Position numbers and translations under genes: made by a program. 5,407 nt of DNA, taken from Lactobacillus helveticus DSM 20075 = CGMCC 1.1877. GTDB taxonomy: Bacteria; Bacillota; Bacilli; Lactobacillales; Lactobacillaceae. Each line of letters opens with the position of its first letter. The stretch's first letter is position 1. Of this stretch, positions 1-5,407 are shown in pieces. The stretch is from assembly GCF_000160855.1 (NCBI RefSeq), contig NZ_GG700752.1:61604-67010 (forward strand). The letters are read 5' to 3'. The notes beneath the pieces were generated by a model that made no database searches, was not told the DNA's origin, and saw nothing but the letters and a program-made list of their open reading frames with translations.

Positions 1-522
1 GATATAATTATTGACAGCTTTCCAGTCTCGGTCTGTTAGCCTGTTCGCAATTATCGCGTTAAAATCCTTCGCGATATAGCTGATATTGGCTACAAAGCAA
101 CGAAAAAAGTCTACTATTATGGCTTTAAGGTTCATGCCATTGTAGTGATGACGGCTACTTGCTTGATTATGCAGTTACTAAAGCATCAGTGCATGATGCC
201 AAGGAAACTGCAGAGCTGATGACCAATGCCCATCCTGCTAACCATTATCTTTTAGGCGATGAAGGCTACCTCGGCAAAGATTTAGCTTTCCAGCTAAAAC
301 AAAATGGGCTATAAGCTTTGGACGTCATATCGCAAAAACATGCAAGGTGCTAAAGAGCATAACGATCATCAGCTAATGGCTATCAGAAGAACCATTGAGA
401 GTGACTTTTCCCTGCTTAGCTACTACAACGCTGAAAACAATCGTGCTCGAAACATAACAGGGTTTTAGGAACGACTTGAAATTGTAGTTTTGGCCTACAA
501 TATGGCATATTGTCTAGAATGA
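1..522 (+). pseudogene. IS982-family transposase remnant (3' part, multiply disrupted)
   Basis: This is the decayed C-terminal portion of a DDE transposase, cut by the left window edge. Reading across frames gives IS982-like blocks. Frame 1 has IIDSFPVSVC, with the first catalytic Asp at 13-15. Frame 3 has DDGYLLDYAVTKASVHD and then GDEGYLGK, with the second Asp at 258-260. Frame 1 again has RRTIESDFSLL, with the catalytic Glu at 397-399, and ends with LEIVVLAYNMAYCLE and a TGA at 520-522. Lesions are a TAG at 37-39, a frame change near 142-150, another near 306-311 (frame 3 otherwise stops at TAA 312-314) and a TAG at 466-468. No functional protein can result. All three acidic residues can still be recognised, so decay is probably recent. 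Sampled lines are near 40% GC against about 20-30% in the lanthipeptide genes, which suggests a different origin. I could not define the right terminal inverted repeat with confidence. The family assignment rests on recalled motif pattern. Confidence 0.8.
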
Positions 523-637
523 TTTAACTAGCATCACGCGTAGAGCGTATAACAATTTTACTAATGATAAAAATATATAATTCATACTTGCTGATGAAAA
601 TGTAATTAAAAGTACTGACAAAAAATTGAAAAATATA

Positions 638-666
638 TTGACAATCTAATTTTTCGGGCTTATTAT
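638..666 (+). promoter_or_regulatory. Sigma-A-type promoter of the lanthipeptide operon
   Basis: A perfect -35 TTGACA (638-643) is followed by a 17-bp spacer and a -10 TATTAT (661-666, 5 of 6 to consensus). Transcription would start near 672-675, giving an untranslated leader of about 60 nt before the precursor start at 737. It is the only strong promoter I see upstream of the cluster, and no comparable one precedes the synthetase or transporter. The -10 lies inside a dyad symmetry described separately. Confidence 0.8.
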
Positions 667-676
667 GAGCATAATA
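661..676. repeat. 16-bp dyad (inverted repeat) overlapping the -10 element
   Basis: TATTATG (661-667) and CATAATA (670-676) are perfect 7-bp inverted repeats separated by AG. The dyad covers the whole -10 box and the likely transcription start, where a bound repressor would block initiation. An operator role is inference. AT-rich DNA produces short palindromes by chance, but the exact placement on the -10 is notable. No regulator gene is present in the window. Confidence 0.4.
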
Positions 677-718
677 TTAACACTATTAAGTGCAGATTAA
701 AAAATAATGGCTATTTTT

Positions 719-729
719 GGAAAGGATGG
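719..729 (+). promoter_or_regulatory. Ribosome binding site of the precursor gene
   Basis: GGAAAGGATGG lies 7-17 nt before the ATG at 737, with the AAAGGA core ending 10 nt upstream of it. It decides the start. An earlier in-frame ATG at 707 has no Shine-Dalgarno sequence, and using it would place this motif inside the coding region. Confidence 0.65.
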
Positions 730-736
730 CACAGAT

Positions 737-865
737 ATGACTATTCATGATGTTTTAGAAACCATAAAAGAAAAGGAACATGAAATTAAAGACAATATTC
801 TTGCTAACTCTGGACAAAGTTGGAGTTGCACCAGCAGCTGTAAGGCACCTACAGTCTTTGATTAA
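737..865 (+). CDS. Class III lanthipeptide precursor peptide
   Basis: This is a 42-residue peptide, the probable substrate of the LanKC synthetase encoded just downstream. The N-terminal half (MTIHDVLETIKEKEHEIK) is charged, free of Cys and Ser, and can form an amphipathic helix. VLETI is reminiscent of the hydrophobic I/V-L-x-L/I leader motif bound by class III enzymes. The C-terminal core, about residues 25-42, is SGQSWSCTSSCKAPTVFD, with five Ser, two Thr and two Cys (C31, C35). Possible ring donors include S25-x2-S28-x2-C31, one residue tighter than the usual S-x2-S-x3-5-C labionin pattern, and S30-x2-S33-x-C35. The tail after C35 has no Cys. The leader cleavage site cannot be placed, and no Gly-Gly motif is present, in line with the peptidase-free transporter. 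The gene sits 71 nt behind the promoter and 12 nt before an attenuator-like hairpin. Identification rests on context, size and composition; I recognise no named family member. Confidence 0.85.
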   Translation: MTIHDVLETIKEKEHEIKDNILANSGQSWSCTSSCKAPTVFD

Positions 866-877
866 AATTTCTATTTT

Positions 878-918
878 CCCTCTTAATTAGTAAATATATT
901 AATTAAGAGGGCTTTTTT
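878..918 (+). terminator. Rho-independent terminator / attenuator between precursor and synthetase
   Basis: CCCTCTTAATTA (878-889) pairs perfectly over 12 bp with TAATTAAGAGGG (900-911), and a T-run follows at 913-918. It begins 12 nt after the precursor stop and ends 2 nt before the synthetase ribosome binding site. No new promoter is visible between hairpin and synthetase. Partial read-through is therefore the likely way the synthetase and transporter are expressed, at lower level than the precursor. This arrangement is common in lanthipeptide operons. Confidence 0.88.
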
Positions 919-920
919 AT

Positions 921-928
921 AGAGGGTG
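921..928 (+). promoter_or_regulatory. Ribosome binding site of the LanKC gene
   Basis: AGAGGGTG lies 6 nt before the ATG at 935. An alternative GTG start at 926 is part of this motif and has no ribosome binding site of its own, so ATG 935 is preferred. The AGAGGG repeats the end of the terminator's 3' arm (906-911), so it could also pair with CCCTCT at 878-883. Confidence 0.7.
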
Positions 929-934
929 ATAATT

Positions 935-2905
935 ATGAGAGAGTTTTTAACTAGATTTCCGCTTGAGTTCTCTACTAGTTCAACAGATAATACTTGTTTT
1001 GCCAAATACTTAGTAGATAATACAATTGCTTCAACATTTGGAGGTTATAAACGACCTTTTTATAACTGCCTTTTTAATAACGGCTACCAATTAGAAGGAT
1101 GGAAGATTCATATTTCACCTTACCTAAAAGATTATGGAAAAGTTTTAACTATTGTCTCCCAAGTAATGTTAAAATACCAAACATCATTTAAATTTGCATA
1201 TTATCTATCTGATTATCTGTTATTATCAGATAAAAACATTAATCCTTCCCAATTTGGAAAATATATAACTATTTATCCTAGAAATAATGCTGAATTTAAA
1301 TTGCTATTAGGTATTTTACATAAAAAATTACAAAGGTTTTCAGGTGTTCGTGTGCCTAGTGATAAACGTTATAAAAATTCTGAAGTTATTTCTTACAGGT
1401 TTGGTGGCTTTTTTCCACAAATTTTTATGACGCGTAATGGTGATATGACCTACAAAATATTAGATGGAGAGGGAAATTTCATCTCTGATGATAGAAAAAC
1501 ATATTTCAAAATACCAAACGGTATTAATCCTCCTTTTCCTTCTAGTTTTAAGAAAGAAAAAATAATATCGCCATGTCTAATTGGACAAAAGACTACAAAA
1601 AAATTTGAAATAATCAATATTATTAGAAGATTAGGGACTGGCAATATATATGAAGGTATAGAATCCAATACTAAAAAACATGTTATTGTAAAAGAAGCCA
1701 GACTAGGTGCTCTTCCGGATAAAAACGAAAGTATATATAGAGCTTGGAACTTAAAAAAGAATGAGACAACCATTTTAAGAAATAATAAAATACGAACTCT
1801 TATCAACATGCCTAAGTACATTGATCAATTATATATAGATGAATCGTTTTATATCGTAGAAGAAAAAATTGACGGATTATCTTTAAGAGAATTACTTCAA
1901 CAAAATTCAATGTTAAATAAAAATCAATCAAAAAATAAAAAACTTGACCTTGATAATGATTTAATCAATATATGGCGTCAAATTCTAACCTTTATCACCC
2001 GTCTTCATTCTTCTGGATATGTTTTAAATGATATTTCAGATGATAACTTTATTTATAACAGACAAACTAAAGAAATAGCGTTAGTTGATGTAGAAACTAT
2101 ACAACCGCAAAAAAAGAATTGCTATAGCGAAATTGCTACAAATAACTTTTGTATAAGAATGCCCTTGAATCTCGACGACTACAATAAAGATTGCTACAAA
2201 CTTTCTCTGTTAATGTTTTACACTGTATTCAATAAAGTAAATGATTTTATATTTGATAAAAATTTCTTTATCAAACGCTTTAATTTATTAAAGGAAAAAT
2301 TAACTACAAATCAAAAAATCATATTATCATCTGCGTTTACTCTCTATTCTCTTTCTAAGTCTAATAGATTAAATAACACAAGCAACTTATGTGATACTTT
2401 AGACTTAAAAAAATTATCGAAATATGATAATAATGAACTCAATGCTGTTTCTATAAAGGAATTAATTGATTTAAAAGATAACCTCTTAACCCAATATACA
2501 ATTCATTCTTCTAATTTAGTTGATTACTTAAAATGTACTCCTTATGTGGGAGAAGCCACCACTTGTTCTTTAATTTATGGCAAGTTAGGTGCAATTTTAG
2601 CATTGAAAAACGAATTAAAAGATATAGATATGACAGCAACTATTCACAAAGCGAAAAGCGCTATTATTGAATTAGAATCAAAAAAGCAATTGAATTTAGG
2701 CTTATTTTTCGGATTAGCAGGTACTACTCTATTTGAATTTTATACAAATACCACATTCGAACAAAATTATTCATTAATTAAACTTTTAGAAAGAATTAAA
2801 AACGAGCCACAAAATAATACCTTATGTAATGGCTATGCCGGAATAACTCTTGCATTACAATTAATCAGTAACAAAAAGGTTATCCTGACTTCACAAAACA
2901 TATAA
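935..2905 (+). CDS. Class III lanthipeptide synthetase LanKC, N-terminal part (lyase, kinase, start of cyclase)
   Basis: This encodes 656 residues from ATG 935. A LanKC installs lanthionine/labionin rings: its kinase phosphorylates Ser/Thr of the precursor, the lyase eliminates phosphate and the cyclase domain adds Cys. Domains, numbered from ATG 935, are as follows. The lyase spans about 1-215 with family motifs GWKIHIS (55-61), GKYITIYPRN (108-117), PSDKRYK and SYRFGGF. The kinase spans about 225-460 with Gly-rich loop LGTGNIYEG (233-241), VIVKEAR (Lys253), catalytic-loop LNDISDDNF (Asp366, Asn371) and the metal-binding DFG equivalent DVE (Asp385). The LanC-like toroid starts near 485, with repeats LIYGKLGA (546-553), LFFGLAGT (590-597) and LCNGYAGI (630-637). 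The frame then breaks: after the A5G run at 2873-2878 it reads eight foreign codons (VILTSQNI) to TAA. A one-base change there joins it to the following frame, giving about 873 residues, a normal LanKC length. The protein is probably cytoplasmic. A class IV enzyme is unlikely because zinc ligands are absent. Confidence 0.88.
   Translation: MREFLTRFPLEFSTSSTDNTCFAKYLVDNTIASTFGGYKRPFYNCLFNNGYQLEGWKIHISPYLKDYGKVLTIVSQVMLKYQTSFKFAYYLSDYLLLSDKNINPSQFGKYITIYPRNNAEFKLLLGILHKKLQRFSGVRVPSDKRYKNSEVISYRFGGFFPQIFMTRNGDMTYKILDGEGNFISDDRKTYFKIPNGINPPFPSSFKKEKIISPCLIGQKTTKKFEIINIIRRLGTGNIYEGIESNTKKHVIVKEARLGALPDKNESIYRAWNLKKNETTILRNNKIRTLINMPKYIDQLYIDESFYIVEEKIDGLSLRELLQQNSMLNKNQSKNKKLDLDNDLINIWRQILTFITRLHSSGYVLNDISDDNFIYNRQTKEIALVDVETIQPQKKNCYSEIATNNFCIRMPLNLDDYNKDCYKLSLLMFYTVFNKVNDFIFDKNFFIKRFNLLKEKLTTNQKIILSSAFTLYSLSKSNRLNNTSNLCDTLDLKKLSKYDNNELNAVSIKELIDLKDNLLTQYTIHSSNLVDYLKCTPYVGEATTCSLIYGKLGAILALKNELKDIDMTATIHKAKSAIIELESKKQLNLGLFFGLAGTTLFEFYTNTTFEQNYSLIKLLERIKNEPQNNTLCNGYAGITLALQLISNKKVILTSQNI
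2873..2878 (+). other. Frame junction (A5G run) splitting the LanKC gene
   Basis: In the synthetase frame the codons are AAC AAA AAG GTT. Shifting back one base after AAG, or adding one A to the run, gives N-K-K-G-Y-P-D-F-T-K-H-I-T-S-M-L, which runs into the downstream LanC-like frame without a stop. The downstream frame is open from 2872. AAA-AAG resembles bacterial -1 slippery codons, but the preceding base is C, not the favoured A. The only nearby hairpin is weak (TAACAT/ATGTTA at 2903-2916), and I see no upstream Shine-Dalgarno-like stimulator. An indel or a homopolymer sequencing error is the simplest reading. Confidence 0.8.
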
Positions 2906-2910
2906 CATCA

Positions 2911-3555
2911 ATGTTAAAAAAGTTAAAAAAAGATATTGGAAATACAACAGATGAAGGTTTAGAATATGGTGATTTAGGTACTGCACTTGTATTCCTAATG
3001 GAATATAAAAGAACTAAAAATATTAATTATTTATCTAGCGTAAAATTAATATTAAAAAACTATCTAGAAATATACAAAAATGAAGATCCATTTACAGGGA
3101 TTTCGTATAATTCAAAGAAATGGCCCAATATTAGATCTCCTTATTTAATGAACGGATCTGCTGGTTTAGTTTTTATTTTGTTTAAGTATTATTGTTTAAC
3201 CGATAATGGAAACTGGGATTTGTTAGATAGATATATTGATTCCTTAGACTTACCTTTTACGTATAACTATGGAATGAATAATGGAACTGCTGGTATACTG
3301 CTTGTTATTAAAACTATACTAAGATCGCGAAAAAAGATTCCTAAGCGTCTTTACACAAAACTAAAGCATTTAAATGATTACTACAATAATCATTTATTTT
3401 CTAGCTTTATAAATTCCAAAAAACATTCTGGATGGCCATCAGACGGGCAAGCCTTTATTTCAGATGATATAGGTGCTGGAACGCTTGGTATTCTATCTGC
3501 AATTACCTTAGAAATGAATAAAGGTGTTCACCATGACTATTACTTCATTCTTTAA
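2911..3555 (+). CDS. LanKC synthetase, C-terminal part (LanC-like cyclase remainder, out of frame)
   Basis: This 214-residue frame holds the remaining four helical repeats of the cyclase toroid: EYGDLGT (18-24), LMNGSAGL (79-86), MNNGTAGI (122-129) and IGAGTLGI (187-194). With the three repeats upstream this makes the seven expected for a LanC fold. None of the late repeats carries the Cys, Cys-His zinc ligands of class I, II and IV cyclases, which is the class III hallmark. The ATG at 2911 has no ribosome binding site and sits within the toroid, so it is unlikely to be a true start. The frame is open back to 2872 and almost certainly belongs to the preceding reading frame, one base out of register. 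It could yield a separate cyclase piece only if translation re-initiates after the TAA at 2903-2905. Its last 23 bases overlap the transporter gene. Confidence 0.75.
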   Translation: MLKKLKKDIGNTTDEGLEYGDLGTALVFLMEYKRTKNINYLSSVKLILKNYLEIYKNEDPFTGISYNSKKWPNIRSPYLMNGSAGLVFILFKYYCLTDNGNWDLLDRYIDSLDLPFTYNYGMNNGTAGILLVIKTILRSRKKIPKRLYTKLKHLNDYYNNHLFSSFINSKKHSGWPSDGQAFISDDIGAGTLGILSAITLEMNKGVHHDYYFIL

Positions 3556-5125
3556 AAAATTACTAATTAAAAACAAATTTTTATTTTTTACGTTGATAAC
3601 AACTAGTGCATTTGCATCCTTAGATGGGATTATCTCCCCTTACATAATTGGAAAAATAACTAACACACTCTCTCAAAAAAATTTCAATGATATTCCTAGA
3701 ATTCTCATATTATACCTTGTTTTAATGCTTTTTTTGAATATAAGTTTTTATCTTTGGCAATTTTGTTGGGGAAAAATTATCAAATCTAGTAATCAATTTT
3801 TACGTTCAAGAGCTTTTAATACTTTCACCTATTCTCCTAGTGAAAGTAAAATGGCAAATACATTGAACTTCATTAATGTCAATGTTAAACAAATTGAGAA
3901 TCAATGTATTGATTCAGTCATTACCTTGATTTATTGTATTGATCAAACTATTGTCTCGCTTATATATATTCTAAATATAAATGGTATTGCAGCTTTAGTT
4001 TTCCTATTTTGTGGTTTATTACCTGCAGCAGTTCCTAGACTCACAAGAAATTGGATTCAAGATGGAACTAAAAGCTGGAATCAGAGCTATGAAATTTACA
4101 ATTTAAAGATAAGTGATGCTGTACATGGTTTTAATACTATTAGACATGCTAATGCTTATACAAGATTAAAATTATTTATTAAAAATGCGTTGCTAATGGA
4201 GGAAAGAAAGTATTTTTTTATGAACTTTCGTCGTAATACTTCTAACTTTTTTGCTCAAGTTTCATATACTTTTTCTATGGTTATCTCTTTAGCAGTAGGA
4301 TCATTTTTTGTAGTCAAGGGGCAAATACTTGTTGGAGGGTTAATTTCACTTTTTCTAGCATCTGATCGCTTAACTAGCCCAATTATTTCAATAGTAAATA
4401 TTACTAATCAGTTGAATTCGGTTCGCCCTTTATTAGAAAATACAGTATTACAAAAGCCAGAGCCAAGACAATACGATAACCTATCGTTTGTAAATCTTTC
4501 TGACAAAAAAAAGATTATCTTTGATCATTGTACTCTTGGATATAATAATCATGCTATATTAAAGAATATTAATTTTGAAATTTTTGAAGGAGATAAAGTT
4601 TTAATAACTGGAAGATCTGGAATTGGCAAGTCAACTTTATTTAAAAGTTTGTTAAATGAATTACCTTTGATTAAAGGTAAAATTTTAATTGATAAGCAGT
4701 TAAATAAAAATAATTTCCTTTCTAATTTTGGAATTGTTGGGCAAGATACATATATTTTTTCAGAATCATTACGTTTCAATCTGACTTTAGGAAAAGATAT
4801 TCCTTCTTCTCGTCTAATTAAAGTTTTGAAAAAAGTTAAGTTAGAATATTTAGCAAATAAAAATTATTTAGACACACAAATTGGTGATAAAGGATTATCT
4901 TTATCTGGTGGAGAGAAACGAAAAGTAGAAATTGCTCGTGCATTATTGAATAAAAAGGACTTTTTACTTGTTGATGAAGGTTTATCAGGTCTTGATGATA
5001 ATAGTCGCAAACAAATTTTCGCTCTATTACAAAGTCTTCCTCAAACAATTATTGAGATTGAACATATAATGAGTATTGAAGATAAACAAAAATTTGATCA
5101 AGTTATTAATTTAGACACTAAGTGA
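3533..5125 (+). CDS. ABC half-transporter, probable lanthipeptide exporter (LanT-like, no peptidase domain)
   Basis: This 530-residue fused membrane-ATPase protein would dimerise in the cytoplasmic membrane and export the lanthipeptide. The start is ATG 3533, because AAAGGTG (3520-3526) is well placed 6 nt upstream. A GTG at 3524 lies within that motif. About six hydrophobic segments lie in residues 1-290, for example near 16-40, 55-78, 127-147, 150-170, 240-262 and 268-285. The nucleotide-binding domain begins near 325 and is intact: Walker A GRSGIGKS (360-367), Q-loop GIVGQD, signature LSGGE (457-461), Walker B FLLVDE (477-482), D-loop SGLD (485-488) and switch His511. There is no N-terminal C39 peptidase, so the leader must be removed elsewhere, as is usual in class III clusters. 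The start overlaps the end of the synthetase frame by 23 nt, which suggests translational coupling. It could also provide self-protection; I see nothing that separates these roles. Confidence 0.9.
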   Translation: MTITSFFKKLLIKNKFLFFTLITTSAFASLDGIISPYIIGKITNTLSQKNFNDIPRILILYLVLMLFLNISFYLWQFCWGKIIKSSNQFLRSRAFNTFTYSPSESKMANTLNFINVNVKQIENQCIDSVITLIYCIDQTIVSLIYILNINGIAALVFLFCGLLPAAVPRLTRNWIQDGTKSWNQSYEIYNLKISDAVHGFNTIRHANAYTRLKLFIKNALLMEERKYFFMNFRRNTSNFFAQVSYTFSMVISLAVGSFFVVKGQILVGGLISLFLASDRLTSPIISIVNITNQLNSVRPLLENTVLQKPEPRQYDNLSFVNLSDKKKIIFDHCTLGYNNHAILKNINFEIFEGDKVLITGRSGIGKSTLFKSLLNELPLIKGKILIDKQLNKNNFLSNFGIVGQDTYIFSESLRFNLTLGKDIPSSRLIKVLKKVKLEYLANKNYLDTQIGDKGLSLSGGEKRKVEIARALLNKKDFLLVDEGLSGLDDNSRKQIFALLQSLPQTIIEIEHIMSIEDKQKFDQVINLDTK

Positions 5126-5151
5126 TATTCATCAAAAAGAGTCCGAAAAAA

Positions 5152-5208
5152 TTAGAAATAAAATCCTAGTTAAGGTACAATCCTGAGTTTGACAGTTTAG
5201 AAATAAAA
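5152..5208. repeat. 12-bp direct repeat, 45 bp apart
   Basis: TTAGAAATAAAA occurs at 5152-5163 and again at 5197-5208, between the transporter stop and the terminator. The second copy runs into the A-tract of the terminator. It could be a recombination or insertion scar, or chance in AT-rich DNA. No mobile-element ends can be recognised around it. Confidence 0.4.
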
Positions 5209-5253
5209 AAAGCCTCCTAAAGTTTATTATATTAAGTTTTTTGGGGCTTTTTT
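5205..5253. terminator. Bidirectional rho-independent terminator between convergent genes
   Basis: AAAAAAGCC (5206-5214) pairs with GGCTTTTTT (5245-5253). The stem continues, with a bulged T, through CC (5216-5217)/GG (5243-5244) and A/T pairs. T-runs occur on both strands (5248-5253 on +, 5205-5211 as T on -). It closes the lanthipeptide operon 80 nt after the transporter stop. It also serves the minus-strand gene on the right, whose last codons lie within the stem. Confidence 0.8.
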
Positions 5254-5407
5254 AAGTCTAATTTTTCTGCGTACTTTTTCTCTTTTTTGGTTTGCTTCAA
5301 AATTTTTTTGATCTTTTTCTGTGTAATCAGCTCATTGTCTAACTTTTCATGTAATTCATCAGTCAAGCTGGTATTTCATATAAATCATAATGAGTATTGG
5401 TTTTAGC
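5232..5407 (-). pseudogene. 3' end of an unidentified minus-strand gene, apparently frame-broken
   Basis: On the minus strand an open stretch from 5366 to a TAA at 5234-5232 encodes 44 residues, beginning LTDELHEKLDNELIT and continuing with a very Lys-rich, probably coiled-coil tail (KKIKKILKQTKKEKKYAEK). No ATG or ribosome binding site precedes it, and a TGA stands four codons upstream in that frame. Another minus-strand frame enters from the window edge as AKTNTHYDLYEIPA and stops at exactly this point. The two join if one base is added or removed near 5366, which suggests one gene with a frameshift. The charged C-terminal tail is uninformative and I do not recognise the family. The gene is cut by the window edge. 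Confidence 0.45.

Noticed and set aside
523..560. Right-end inverted repeat of the IS982-like element (around AACTAGCATCACGCG)
   Set aside because: This is plausible by position just after the transposase stop, but the left end is outside the window and the repeat cannot be paired or verified.
707..736. Ten-codon N-terminal extension of the precursor starting at ATG 707
   Set aside because: There is no ribosome binding site before 707. The extension would cover the GGAAAGGA motif that serves ATG 737, and class III leaders usually begin close to the hydrophobic helix motif.
926..934. GTG 926 as start of the synthetase
   Set aside because: The GTG is part of the AGAGGGTG ribosome binding site that fits ATG 935.
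1450..1821. Minus-strand 123-codon open frame inside the synthetase gene
   Set aside because: It lies wholly opposite the lyase-kinase coding region and has no family motif. It is a shadow of the AT-rich coding strand.
3524..3532. GTG 3524 as start of the transporter
   Set aside because: It lies within the AAAGGTG ribosome binding site well spaced from ATG 3533.
2911..3555. Separate stand-alone cyclase gene
   Set aside because: There is no ribosome binding site, and the start falls inside the LanC fold. The upstream codons in this frame continue the family sequence from the synthetase, so it is the displaced C-terminus.
4549..4779. Minus-strand 76-codon open frame opposite the transporter ATPase domain
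   Set aside because: The opposite strand carries the intact Walker A and Q-loop, so this is a chance frame.
4836..5048. Minus-strand 70-codon open frame
   Set aside because: It lies opposite the ABC signature and Walker B motifs and has no recognisable domain.

Overview
The window is AT-rich, low-GC Gram-positive DNA, most likely from a lactic acid bacterium (Lactobacillales). The reasons are strong purine-rich ribosome binding sites, a consensus TTGACA/TATTAT promoter, an IS982-family insertion sequence remnant and A/T-biased codon use. No single gene fixes the species. The centre of the window is a compact class III lanthipeptide (LanKC-type) gene cluster, all on the + strand. It is flanked by mobile-element debris on the left and a broken minus-strand gene on the right.

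Layout. 1-522: 3' part of a decayed IS982-like transposase, visibly richer in GC than what follows. 523-736: intergenic, with a consensus promoter (638-666), a 16-bp dyad over its -10 element (661-676) and a ribosome binding site. 737-865: a 42-codon gene for the lanthipeptide precursor (Ser/Cys-rich tail SGQSWSCTSSCKAPTVFD behind a charged helical leader). It is too short for ordinary gene finders. 878-918: a perfect 12-bp terminator hairpin with a T-tract, probably an attenuator between precursor and enzyme. 935-3555: LanKC synthetase (lyase, kinase and LanC-like cyclase), interrupted in an A5G run near 2873-2878 so that it appears as two reading frames (935-2905 and 2911-3555). 3533-5125: a peptidase-less ABC half-transporter (LanT-like), overlapping the end of the cyclase frame. 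5205-5253: terminator, probably bidirectional. 5232-5407: 3' end of an unidentified, apparently broken minus-strand gene.

Inferred working. The precursor is transcribed from the promoter at 638-666. Read-through of the attenuator gives the LanKC and transporter. LanKC would phosphorylate Ser/Thr of the core, eliminate phosphate, and cyclise Cys onto the dehydroamino acids to form lanthionine and/or labionin. The transporter would export the product. No leader protease, regulator or dedicated immunity gene is visible. The cyclase domain lacks the Cys-Cys-His zinc ligands of class I, II and IV cyclases, which places the cluster in class III. The main open question is whether the LanKC frame break is a real mutation, a sequencing slip in a homopolymer, or a recoding site.
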